Positions 17,356 to 25,522 of a stretch of DNA of 64,000 nt are shown here, piece by piece. The notes beneath the pieces are model-generated. The model searched no databases and was not told where the DNA came from. It saw only the letters and a program-made list of their open reading frames with translations. Source of the DNA: Falsiroseomonas algicola (GTDB taxonomy: Bacteria; Pseudomonadota; Alphaproteobacteria; Acetobacterales; Acetobacteraceae). Within the stretch, counting starts at the first letter, position 1. Each line of letters begins with the position of its first letter. The stretch spans positions 1-64,000 of the forward strand of contig NZ_JAAIKB010000015.1 of assembly GCF_011040385.1 (NCBI RefSeq). The letters are read 5' to 3'. Both the position numbers and the translations under genes were made by a program.

Positions 17356-18798
17356 TCAGGCGGCGTCGCCCCAGGGATTGGCGGCCTGCTCCAGCGACTC
17401 GCTTCCCAGCGGCACCGCGATCTCACAGACCAGCCCGGTGGGCTGCCAGGCCAGCGTGACCTGCCCGCCGAGCTGTGACCGGATGGTGCCATCCAGCACG
17501 CGGCCCCCGAAACCCTTGCGCGCGGGTGGCCGCAGGATCGCGGGGCCGCCCGTTTCCATCCAGCGCAACAGCAGCATCGGCGGCCCATGCTCCGCCGGCT
17601 CCACCCGCCAGGAGACGGCGAGACCCCCGGCCTCCGTCGAGAGCGCGCCATACTTCATCGCGTTGGTCGCCAGTTCGTGCAGCGCCATGGCGAGCGGCTG
17701 TGCCGCGGCGGCCGGCACCATCACGCGCGGCCCGCCGAAGGCCAGCCGCGTGCCGGCGTGCAGGAAGGGCGCCAACTCGCCTTCCAGCAGCGCGCGCAAA
17801 TCGGCGCCGCGCCATCGCCCTTCCGCCAGCATGGTCTGTGCGCGCGCCAGCGCCGCGACTCGTCCCTCCACGGTGCGGACATACTCCGGCACCGCGGCCG
17901 CCTTGGTCAGCCGCAGCGTCGCCTGCACCACGGCCAGCGCATTCTTCGCACGGTGGTCCACTTCCCGCGACAGCAGCGCCTGGCGCTCCTCCGCCGTCTT
18001 GCGGTCGGTGATGTCGAGCGAGACGCCCGCCATGCCAAGCGCGGTGCCGTCCGGCGCCTGGATCGGACGGCCGCTGACATGCACCCAATGCACCGTGCTG
18101 TCGGGCCAGACGACGCGGTATTCGATGTCGTAATCGGCCCCGTCATTCACCGATCGGCCGACCGCTTCGCGCATGCGTGCCTGGTCCTTCGGATGGACGC
18201 TGCGGCAGAGGTCGTCATAGGTGAAATCGTCTTCCGGCCCGCGCCCGAAATTGGCCAGGCAGGTCTTCGATGCCTGCAGCACCATGCCCCGCAGGTCGAG
18301 CTCCCAGGAACCGAGGCGCCCGGCCTCCAGCGCCAGCCGCAGGCGCGCCTCGCTCTCCCGCAGCGCGGCCATGGCACTGCGCTGGCCGTCGCGCGCCCTC
18401 ATCTCCGCCCGCGCCCGCGCGATGGCGACGGGCAGGCGGATCAGCCGCTGCTTGACGACGTAATCCGTCGCGCCCTGCTTCACCGCCTCCACCGCCTCCT
18501 CCTCCCCCAGCGTGCCGGAGACGAAGATGAAGGGGCGGTCGGGCGCCAATTCGCGCGCCAGGGCCAGCGCGGCCATGCCGTCGAAGCCCGGCACGACGAA
18601 ATCGGCGAGGATGATGTCGAACCCACCCTCCCGCAGCGCCGCGACGTAATCCGCGCGCGTCGCCACCAGGCGGATCGTGCAGCCGGGCAGGGCGCGGGAG
18701 ACGCAGGCGGCGATCAGCTCCGCGTCCAGCGGGCTGTCCTCCAGGTGCAGCAGCCGGAAGTGGTCGCCGGGCGTGGCGTCCTCGAGTGGTTCGGTCAT
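17356..18798 (-). CDS. REC-PAS-HWE histidine kinase
   Basis: Cytoplasmic signalling kinase, 480 residues. An N-terminal receiver domain (about 14-130) has acidic pocket LEDS, phospho-acceptor Asp near 66 (ILADFVVPG) and Lys near 115. A PAS domain (about 150-265, PAC-type end VSLDITDRKTAEE) follows. The kinase core is of the HWE class: phospho-accepting His near 282 in REVDHRAKNALAVVQ, HELATNAMKYGALS in the N box, and the WRVE signature. The ATP lid is near GFGGRVLDGTIRSQLGG. It is third in an operon with bacteriophytochrome and response regulator; its start overlaps the response regulator stop by 4 bp. The N-terminal receiver suggests it accepts phosphate from a partner kinase, perhaps the phytochrome. 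Confidence 0.9.
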   Translation of the reverse strand: MTEPLEDATPGDHFRLLHLEDSPLDAELIAACVSRALPGCTIRLVATRADYVAALREGGFDIILADFVVPGFDGMAALALARELAPDRPFIFVSGTLGEEEAVEAVKQGATDYVVKQRLIRLPVAIARARAEMRARDGQRSAMAALRESEARLRLALEAGRLGSWELDLRGMVLQASKTCLANFGRGPEDDFTYDDLCRSVHPKDQARMREAVGRSVNDGADYDIEYRVVWPDSTVHWVHVSGRPIQAPDGTALGMAGVSLDITDRKTAEERQALLSREVDHRAKNALAVVQATLRLTKAAAVPEYVRTVEGRVAALARAQTMLAEGRWRGADLRALLEGELAPFLHAGTRLAFGGPRVMVPAAAAQPLAMALHELATNAMKYGALSTEAGGLAVSWRVEPAEHGPPMLLLRWMETGGPAILRPPARKGFGGRVLDGTIRSQLGGQVTLAWQPTGLVCEIAVPLGSESLEQAANPWGDAA

Positions 18799-19259
18799 GC
18801 CTTGCCTTCCGCCGCGGGCATGCCGGGATGCGGTTCGTTCAGCACCGCCCAGAAGGCGCCGATGTCCCTGATGGCGTCGAAGAACTCGCGATGACCGACG
18901 GGCTTGACCACGAAGGCGTTGACGCCGAGGCCGTAGCTGCGCACCAGGTCCTGCTCCTCCCGCGAGGAGGTCAGCATCACCACCGGCACGTGGCGCGTGC
19001 GCGGGTCGCGGCGGATGCTCTCCAGCACCTCCAGCCCGTCCACGCGCGGCAGCTTGATGTCGAGCAGCACGACGACGGGCAGCTGCGCCACCATCTCGTT
19101 CGGCGCATTGGTGCGGCGGAACAGCAGGTCCAGCGCCTCCACCCCGTCGCGGGCCACGATCACGGGGTTGGCCAGCCGGCTGCGTTCCAGTGCCGCCAGG
19201 GTCAGCTCGATGTCGTTCAGGCTGTCCTCCACGAGGAGGACGGGGCGCAATCCCGCCAT
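18795..19259 (-). CDS. Single-domain response regulator (Rcp1-like, phytochrome-linked)
   Basis: Stand-alone receiver protein of 154 residues without an output domain. Acidic residues are in LLVEDSLND, the phospho-acceptor is Asp67 (VVLLDIKLPRVDG), and the conserved Thr and Lys are in VVMLTSSREE and AFVVKPVG. The sequence pattern SLNDIELTLAALERS is typical of Rcp1/BphR regulators encoded beside phytochromes. The ATG at 19259 stands one base after the phytochrome stop, and the gene overlaps the HWE kinase by 4 bp. It probably relays phosphate from BphP. Confidence 0.9.
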   Translation of the reverse strand: MAGLRPVLLVEDSLNDIELTLAALERSRLANPVIVARDGVEALDLLFRRTNAPNEMVAQLPVVVLLDIKLPRVDGLEVLESIRRDPRTRHVPVVMLTSSREEQDLVRSYGLGVNAFVVKPVGHREFFDAIRDIGAFWAVLNEPHPGMPAAEGKA

Positions 19260-19260
19260 G

Positions 19261-21513
19261 TCAGCCAGCCTTTCCTGCCGGAATGCCGCGCATCGGCAGC
19301 GCGAAGTGGAAGGCCGCGCCCTGGCCCAGCGCGCCTTCCGCCCAGATGCGCCCGCCATGGCGTTCGACGATCCGCTGCACATTCGCAAGCCCGATGCCGA
19401 CGCCCTCGAACTCCTCCGCCCGGTGCAGGCGCTGGAACACGCCGAAGAGCTTGTGCACATAGGCCATGTCGAAGCCGACGCCGTTGTCGCGCACCGTGCA
19501 GACGAACTCGCCACCCTCGATCCGGGCCGAGACCTCGATCACCGCCGGATCGCGGCCGCGCGTGTACTTCACCGCGTTGGACAGCAGGTTCTGGAAGACC
19601 TGGCGCATCATGACGGGGTCGGCCTGCATCGCCGACATCGGCGCGATGCGCCAGTCGATCGGGCGGCCCGCGATCTCCGTCTCCAGCGCGCGCTGCACCT
19701 CCGCCACCAGCATCGCCGGGTCGAACTGCACCGGCACCATCGAACTCCGCCCCATCTGGGAGAAGTTCAGCAGCGCATCCACCAGTCGCCCCGCCGTCTC
19801 CGCCGCTTCCGCGATGGTACCGACATAGCGGCGCCCGCGTTCGCTGAGCGCCGCACCCTCCTGTTCCTTCAGCAGGGCCGCGAAGCCCGTGATGTGGCGG
19901 AAGGGCGCACGGAGGTCGTGCGAGACGGTGTAGGAGAAGGCGGCGAGTTCCCGGTTCACGCGTTCCAGCCGCCCGGTCAGTTCCGCCCGTTCCTCCGCCG
20001 CGCGCAGCACGATGCTGATGATGCCGCCGCGAAGATCGCGTGCGGTGTCGATCTCCGCCGGCGTCCAGCGGGCCGATCGCAGCCGCACCGCTTCCGCCCA
20101 GATGGCGAAGGACCGCCGCGGGCCCAGCCGCCCGGTATCCGCATCCACCGTCTTCGCCGGCTGCCCGCCCCAGGTGACGGTGCTGACGACCTCCGGCCGG
20201 AACCAGATCACGAAGTTCGGATGCAGGTTGGAGATGGAGATGGCGAGGATGCCGCTTGCCGTTTCGGCCATGGCTTCCGCCCCGGGCATGCTGGCTGACA
20301 GGCACTCCGTCTCCACCACGTCGCGGGAGTCCTGCTGCGCCAGCCAGTCCGCGATGCGCCGGACATCGCCTTCCGCCGGCGTGCGGCCGACGAGCTTGCA
20401 CTCGCCCCCGGCCAGCACCGCCGCGCCGGTTGCGCCGGCCATCTCCAGCAGGTCGGTCGGCACCGCGACCAGCCCATCATCCATCCGCTCCGACGCCGTC
20501 ATGCGGGCGATCAGCCGGCCCTCCAGCCCCTTCAGCCGGCCGCGGGCCTGCGCATGCTCCATCTCCTCGCTGGCCACGACGCGGGCGGCGAACATGCGCG
20601 CCACCAGGTCGCAATCCTCCCGCGTCGCGGGCGGCACGCGGCGCGGACCCGCATGGTGGCAGCAGGCGAGGCCCCAGAGCCGCCCATCGCCGCGCAGGAT
20701 GGAGACGGACATGGAGGAGGCCGTGCCCATGTTGCGCATGTAGTCGAGATGGACGGGCGAGACGCTGCGCAGCGCGGAGAAGCTGAGGTCGAGCGGCGGC
20801 CCCTGCCGGCCCGCCCGGATCGGCACGGCGGGCGCGGCCTCATCGGCGATCAGCCGCAGCGGATTGGCCTCATAGAGGCGCCGTGCCTGGGCCGGGATGT
20901 CGGTGGCGGGGAAGCGCAGGCCGAGATAGGAGGGCAGGCGCCCGTTGCCGTCCTCCCCCACCACCACGCCGTCCCAGTTCTCCTCGAACCGGTAGATCAG
21001 CACGCGGTCGAAGCCGCTGATGGCCCGCAGCGCCGCCGCCGCCGTCGCCGACAATTCGGTGGTGGAGGCCGTGCGACCGAGCCGGGCGAAGGCATCGCGC
21101 ACGCCGCGATCCTGGGTCTCCATCTCGTCGGCCGCGCCCGGCAACTCGAACTCGACGATGAGGTGGCCGCAGGTGGATCGGTGGCCGATGGCTTCCACGA
21201 CGGCCCCATCGGTCATCGGCAGCGTGCCGAGCCCGACCGGCACGCCCGGCGCCGAGGCAGGAAGGCGGTCGCGCAGCAGGGCGGCCATCGGCGCGGGCAG
21301 CAGCCTGGCCGCGGGCAGGCCGAAGGCATCCGTGACGTCCTGGCCGATGACGAGGCCGGCATCGGCGCTCGCATGGGTCAGCGCCAGCCCAGCCGCATCG
21401 AAGGCCAGCAGGTGCCCATGCGCCTGGATGCTGCCAGGGATGTGGATCGGCTCGCGCGCGCAGGCCGCTTCCGCCTCCTGCCGTCCCAGCTCCGTCTCGG
21501 CAACGGGCGCCAT
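19261..21513 (-). CDS. bphP: Bacteriophytochrome histidine kinase
   Basis: Red/far-red photoreceptor kinase, 750 residues from the ATG at 21513; the frame is open to 21681 and no start has a clear ribosome-binding site, so this choice rests on family alignment. The biliverdin-binding Cys is at residue 18 (AACAREPIHIPGSIQ). The PAS2, GAF and PHY sensory core follows: the GAF motif is RFPATDIPAQARRLY (Ser of PASDIP replaced by Thr), the chromophore His region is ACCHHAGPRRVP, and the PHY tongue is GPRRSFAIW. The HisKA phospho-His is 532 (YTVSHDLRAPFRHI), followed by HATPase motifs (LLSNAVKYTRG, NGVGFDMAY). No heme oxygenase gene is in the window. First gene of the light-sensing operon. Confidence 0.93.
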   Translation of the reverse strand: MAPVAETELGRQEAEAACAREPIHIPGSIQAHGHLLAFDAAGLALTHASADAGLVIGQDVTDAFGLPAARLLPAPMAALLRDRLPASAPGVPVGLGTLPMTDGAVVEAIGHRSTCGHLIVEFELPGAADEMETQDRGVRDAFARLGRTASTTELSATAAAALRAISGFDRVLIYRFEENWDGVVVGEDGNGRLPSYLGLRFPATDIPAQARRLYEANPLRLIADEAAPAVPIRAGRQGPPLDLSFSALRSVSPVHLDYMRNMGTASSMSVSILRGDGRLWGLACCHHAGPRRVPPATREDCDLVARMFAARVVASEEMEHAQARGRLKGLEGRLIARMTASERMDDGLVAVPTDLLEMAGATGAAVLAGGECKLVGRTPAEGDVRRIADWLAQQDSRDVVETECLSASMPGAEAMAETASGILAISISNLHPNFVIWFRPEVVSTVTWGGQPAKTVDADTGRLGPRRSFAIWAEAVRLRSARWTPAEIDTARDLRGGIISIVLRAAEERAELTGRLERVNRELAAFSYTVSHDLRAPFRHITGFAALLKEQEGAALSERGRRYVGTIAEAAETAGRLVDALLNFSQMGRSSMVPVQFDPAMLVAEVQRALETEIAGRPIDWRIAPMSAMQADPVMMRQVFQNLLSNAVKYTRGRDPAVIEVSARIEGGEFVCTVRDNGVGFDMAYVHKLFGVFQRLHRAEEFEGVGIGLANVQRIVERHGGRIWAEGALGQGAAFHFALPMRGIPAGKAG

Positions 21514-21730
21514 GGGGCGATCGGTCGCACTCACGGTATGGCAGCGCAGCGATGCCGAAAGCGCCTTGTCCCGCATGCGGATGGGGCGGCGTCGGGACGA
21601 GGGGGCAAGGCGTGTTCCAGGACGGGGAGACGGCAGAACGTCCCGTATCCCCAGCCCAGCGTCCACTGAGGACCGGCTCAACTGTGTGCGATTGAAACCG
21701 CCGTCGTTCTGCGCGTCGGAGGCCTTTCCG

Positions 21731-24040
21731 TCAGACCGTCATCGGCGGATCGAAGGCGCGGATCGGCGGCAGGTTGCCGGTGAAGCGCTCCACCTCCACC
21801 ACCGTCAGCTGCCCCGTGCAGCCCTGCGCCAGGCCCGACGTGCCGACATCCCGCGTCAGCACGTTCGGGTTGCCGTGGACGCAGAGCGGCTTGTCCTCCG
21901 CCGGATCCTCCGGATCGTACCAGGCGCCCGTCGCCAGCTGCACGACGCCGGGACGGATGCCGGTCGTCAGATGCGCCGCGGCCAGGCAGGCGCCGCGCTC
22001 GTTGAACAGGCGGATGACGTCGCCCTCCGCGATGCCGCGCGCGGCGGCGTCCGCGGGATGCAGGCAGGCCACCTCCCGCCCGCGACGCTTGGAGGCGATG
22101 CTGTGCTCCCCGAAATCGAGCTGGCTGTGCAGACGCGTCGCGGGCTGGTTGGCGACGAGGTGCAGCGGCGTGCCCGCGCGCGGCACGTCCTGCGGCGGCA
22201 GCCAGGCGGGGTGGCCGGGGCAGTCGGCCTCCCCAAAGCCCGCGATGGTCTCGGAAAAGATCTCGATCCGCCCGCTCGGCGTCGGCAGCGGGTTGGCTTC
22301 CGGATCCTCCCGGAAGGCGCGCCAGGGGCCGCCATCATCCGGCGCCTGGGGCAGGGCGAGCGTGCCCGCTTCCCAGAAGGCGTCGAAATCCGGCGCGGGA
22401 TGGCCCAGCTCGCGCAGCGCCTGCTCGGTGCGGGCATAGAGGTGGCGCAGCCATTCCCGGCTGCTGCGGCCTTCGGTGAAGGCTTCCTCCACGCCGAGCC
22501 GCCGGCTCAGCCCGGCGAAGATGTCGTAGTCGTCCCGCGCCTCGCCGAAGGGTTCGGTGATGCGGTGCATCGCCACCATCAGCGGGTCATGGGAGCTGAA
22601 GCCGATATCCTCCCGCTCCAGCGTCATCGTGGCCGGCAGCACGATGTCGGCATGCCGTGCCGTGGCCGTCCAGGCGAGTTCATGCACGACAAGCGTATCG
22701 ACGCGGGCGAAGGCCTGGCGCAGGCGATTGAGGTCCTGGTGGTGGTGGAAGGGATTGCCGCCGGCCCAATAGACCATGCGGATGTCGGGATAGGTCCGCG
22801 TCTGGCCGTTGTAGCGATAGGTCATGCCGGGGTTCAGCAGCATGTCGGCGATGCGCGCGACGGGAATGTAGTCGCCATGCCGGTTGCGGCCCTGCGACAG
22901 GGTCGGCCCCGGCACCGCATTGGCGCGGCGGCCGTAATAGCCGATGGCGCCCAGCGCATAGCCATAGCCGCCACCGGGCAGCCCGATCTGCCCCAGCGCC
23001 GCGGCCAGCACCGCCGCCATCCAGACGGGCTGTTCGCCATGCTCCGCCCGCTGCAGCGCATGGGCGACCGTCACCAGCACGCGCTTCCCATGCAGGCGGC
23101 GGGCGAGGGCGCGGATGGTGTCCGCCGGAACGCCCGTGATGGGCGCGGCCCAGCCGGCATCCTTGGGCTGGCCGTCCTCTCGGCCCATCAGGTAACGCTC
23201 GAACACCGCCCAGCCCGTGGTGTAGCGGTCGAGGAAATCCTGGTCCTGCAGCCCCTCCGCCACCAGCGTGTGCACCAGCGCCAGCATCAGCGCCGTGTCG
23301 GTGCCGGGAATGTTCGCGATCCACTCGGCGCCGGCTTCCTCCGGCAGGTCGCTCCGCAGCGGGCCCAGCAGGATGAAGTCGCAGCCCCTGTCATGTGCCG
23401 CCTTCATGGCGGGGCGCTCCACATGCTCGCTGATGCCGCCACCAGCGACCATCGCGTTCTTCAGCGCCATGCCGCCGAAGGCCAGCACCACCTCCGTATG
23501 CTGCGCCAGCTGGTCCCAGGTGACGTTGTGCTTGGTCAGCGCTTCGTAGTTGCCCAGCACATGCGGCACGATGACGGAAGCGGCGCCGGAGCTGTAGCTG
23601 TTGACGGAGGCGACGTAGCCGCCGAAGGCGCAGTTCAGGAAGCGGTGGATCTGGCTCTGCGCATGGTGGAAGCGCCCGGCGCTGGCCCAGCCATAGGAGC
23701 CGCCGAAGACCGCGCCCGGCCCGTGGCGGTCGCGGATGCGCGCGACCTCCGCGCCCAGCAGGTCCAGCACCGCGTCCCAGGCCATGGGCACGAATTCGTC
23801 ACGCCCGCGGCGCGGATCGGGGCCGGGCCCGGCTTCCAGCCAGCCGCGCCGCACCATGGGCTGCGCGATGCGCGCGCGGTGGCGCAGCGCCGCCGGGAAG
23901 TTCTGCAGGATGGCGTTCGGGTCCGGGTCCCCGGGATGCGGCCGCACCAGCAATTCGCCATCGCGCATCGCCGCGGTGAAGACGCCCCAATGGGAGCTGT
24001 GCGGGCGGAAATCAGCCTCGGAACCGGTCTCGGCGTTCAT
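21731..24040 (-). CDS. Molybdopterin-dependent oxidoreductase, BisC/TorA/DMSO-reductase type
   Basis: Large molybdenum enzyme subunit of about 769 residues. The ATG at 24040 follows an AGG-type ribosome-binding site; upstream in-frame codons have no support. There is no N-terminal Cys cluster for an iron-sulfur centre, as in BisC and TorA. The segment YGWASAGRFHHAQSQIHRFLN and the Mo-ligand Ser region NSYSSGAASVIVPH match that subgroup. The C-terminal molydopterin dinucleotide domain includes QPATRLHSQLDFGEHS. No Tat signal is visible, so it is cytoplasmic like BisC (biotin or methionine sulfoxide reductase). Substrate is not certain. It is divergent from a cupin gene. Confidence 0.88.
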   Translation of the reverse strand: MNAETGSEADFRPHSSHWGVFTAAMRDGELLVRPHPGDPDPNAILQNFPAALRHRARIAQPMVRRGWLEAGPGPDPRRGRDEFVPMAWDAVLDLLGAEVARIRDRHGPGAVFGGSYGWASAGRFHHAQSQIHRFLNCAFGGYVASVNSYSSGAASVIVPHVLGNYEALTKHNVTWDQLAQHTEVVLAFGGMALKNAMVAGGGISEHVERPAMKAAHDRGCDFILLGPLRSDLPEEAGAEWIANIPGTDTALMLALVHTLVAEGLQDQDFLDRYTTGWAVFERYLMGREDGQPKDAGWAAPITGVPADTIRALARRLHGKRVLVTVAHALQRAEHGEQPVWMAAVLAAALGQIGLPGGGYGYALGAIGYYGRRANAVPGPTLSQGRNRHGDYIPVARIADMLLNPGMTYRYNGQTRTYPDIRMVYWAGGNPFHHHQDLNRLRQAFARVDTLVVHELAWTATARHADIVLPATMTLEREDIGFSSHDPLMVAMHRITEPFGEARDDYDIFAGLSRRLGVEEAFTEGRSSREWLRHLYARTEQALRELGHPAPDFDAFWEAGTLALPQAPDDGGPWRAFREDPEANPLPTPSGRIEIFSETIAGFGEADCPGHPAWLPPQDVPRAGTPLHLVANQPATRLHSQLDFGEHSIASKRRGREVACLHPADAAARGIAEGDVIRLFNERGACLAAAHLTTGIRPGVVQLATGAWYDPEDPAEDKPLCVHGNPNVLTRDVGTSGLAQGCTGQLTVVEVERFTGNLPPIRAFDPPMTV

Positions 24041-24231
24041 CACCTGGCCTTCGCTTTTGGGGCGGCTCGGCGCCGCCGCCCCTGTTGTACCCGTTCCCCG
24101 GGCCCGTGACAGCGTCGCCCCGTCCTGGCAGCCCGGCTCTCCCCGTTGCGTGATCCCCGGGGCCGCTTGCACGAATCCCCGAATACCGGGACGCTTTCAT
24201 CACGACGCCGATCCCGGGAAGGAAACCAGGC

Positions 24232-24645
24232 ATGACCGACAAGGCCCCCAAGGGCGTGGTGCTCTACCCCGAGCAGATGAAGGCCTATGAGCGCGGCGGC
24301 GGCGCGAAGACCATCCCGCTCGTCGGCCCGCGCATCGGCGCGCAGAGCTTCCTCAACGGCATCACCATCTTCGGCCCCGGCGCCGCCATCCCGCTGCACA
24401 CCCACAATTGCGAGGAGAGCGTGCTGCTGCTGGAAGGCAACGCCATCGCGGAGATCGACGGCGAACGCCATGACATCAAGGCGGGCGACATCTCCTGGAT
24501 TCCCGAAGGCGTGCCGCACCGCTTCATCAACGCCTCCAACACGGAGGGGATGAAGATCCTCTGGATCTATGCGCGCATCGATGCGACGCGCACGCTGGTC
24601 GAGACCGGAGAGACGCGCCCCGTCTCCGCGGAGCATGTCGGCTGA
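24232..24645 (+). CDS. Cupin-domain protein
   Basis: Small beta-barrel protein of 137 residues with a single cupin_2 domain. The metal-binding motifs are visible: IPLHTHNCEESVLLLEG (motif 1, two His and a Glu) and IPEGVPHRFIN (motif 2 His). The ribosome-binding site GGGAAGGAAA stands just before the ATG. It converges with the iclR gene 8 bp away and diverges from the molybdenum enzyme. Function is unknown; such cupins in catabolic neighbourhoods are often small dioxygenases or isomerases, which is inference. Confidence 0.82.
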   Translation: MTDKAPKGVVLYPEQMKAYERGGGAKTIPLVGPRIGAQSFLNGITIFGPGAAIPLHTHNCEESVLLLEGNAIAEIDGERHDIKAGDISWIPEGVPHRFINASNTEGMKILWIYARIDATRTLVETGETRPVSAEHVG

Positions 24646-24652
24646 CACGGCG

Positions 24653-25441
24653 TCAGGCGGGTGGCGGCGTCTTCTCCAGCGCCGCCTCGATCTCCGCCAC
24701 AACGCCGCGCAGCGGCTCCAGGCATTGCCGCACGCCTTCCTCCGTGGAGACGGCGCGCGCCATCCACACCGTGTTGACGCAGCCCAGCACCACGCCGTGA
24801 TGGCGCACCGGAAGGGCGAGCGATCCGGTATGCCGCCAGGGCGCCGTGCCGCCCGGCCGCAGCGCATAGCCGCGCCGGCGCACCAGCGCCAAACTCCGCG
24901 CGAGTGACGCGCCGCGCCGCGCCGGCGCATCCTCCGCTCGGTCGGACGCCGCGAGCAGCCCGATCAGCGTCTCCCGCTCCGCCCGGCCGGAGAAGGCGAG
25001 CCAGGCCTGGCCGACCGAACTCGGCAGGACCGGCAGCGCGCGCCCGATCATGCCCCGGTCGATCGAGAAGCGCGCGACGCGATGCGTCGTCTCCCGGATC
25101 ACCATCGCCGTGCCCTCCAGGGTGCAGAGATCGCAGGGCCAGCCGATGCGCGCCGTCAGGCGATAGAGCGCCGGCGCCGCCACGGCGCTGATCCATTCCT
25201 CATCCTCGAAGCCGTCCGACAGGCCGCGGACCTTGAGCCGCAGCACCCAGCGTTCGTCGGACGGGCTGCGCGCGACATAGCCCTCCCGCTCCAGCGTCTC
25301 GATCAGGCGATAGACCGTGGCGCGCGGGATGCCCGTCTCCCGCGCCAGGGTCAGCGCCGTGGCGCCGCCATGGCGGTTCAGCGCGGCCAACAGGTCGAGC
25401 CCCCGGGCAAAGGCGCGGATCGGTTTCGCGGGCGTTCCCAT
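24653..25441 (-). CDS. IclR-family transcriptional regulator
   Basis: Regulator of 262 residues. The reading frame stays open far upstream, but the real N-terminus is MGTPAKPIRAFARGLDLLAAL at 25441, which aligns with the family. The winged helix-turn-helix is ATALTLARETGIPRATVYRLIETLEREGYV. The IclR effector domain has ALPVLPSSVGQAWLAF and GYALRPGGTAPWRHTGSLALPV. It is divergent from the ring-cleavage operon beginning at 25523. IclR proteins commonly control aromatic catabolism and sense the substrate or an intermediate. A dyad (25441-25457) overlapping its own start codon suggests autoregulation. Confidence 0.9.
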   Translation of the reverse strand: MGTPAKPIRAFARGLDLLAALNRHGGATALTLARETGIPRATVYRLIETLEREGYVARSPSDERWVLRLKVRGLSDGFEDEEWISAVAAPALYRLTARIGWPCDLCTLEGTAMVIRETTHRVARFSIDRGMIGRALPVLPSSVGQAWLAFSGRAERETLIGLLAASDRAEDAPARRGASLARSLALVRRRGYALRPGGTAPWRHTGSLALPVRHHGVVLGCVNTVWMARAVSTEEGVRQCLEPLRGVVAEIEAALEKTPPPA

Positions 25442-25457
25442 GTCCACCTGGCGGACA
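25441..25457. promoter_or_regulatory. Candidate IclR operator, TGTCC-N7-GGACA
   Basis: Perfect 5-bp inverted repeat with a 7-bp centre between the divergent iclR and hydroxylase genes. It abuts the iclR start codon and lies 66 bp before the hydroxylase ATG. Assignment is by position and symmetry. Confidence 0.4.
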
Positions 25458-25522
25458 GATGCAAGGGAAGCTTTGCGTCCGGCCTGCCGGATTGGCAACC
25501 CTTGGGGCAGGAGGACAACGGC

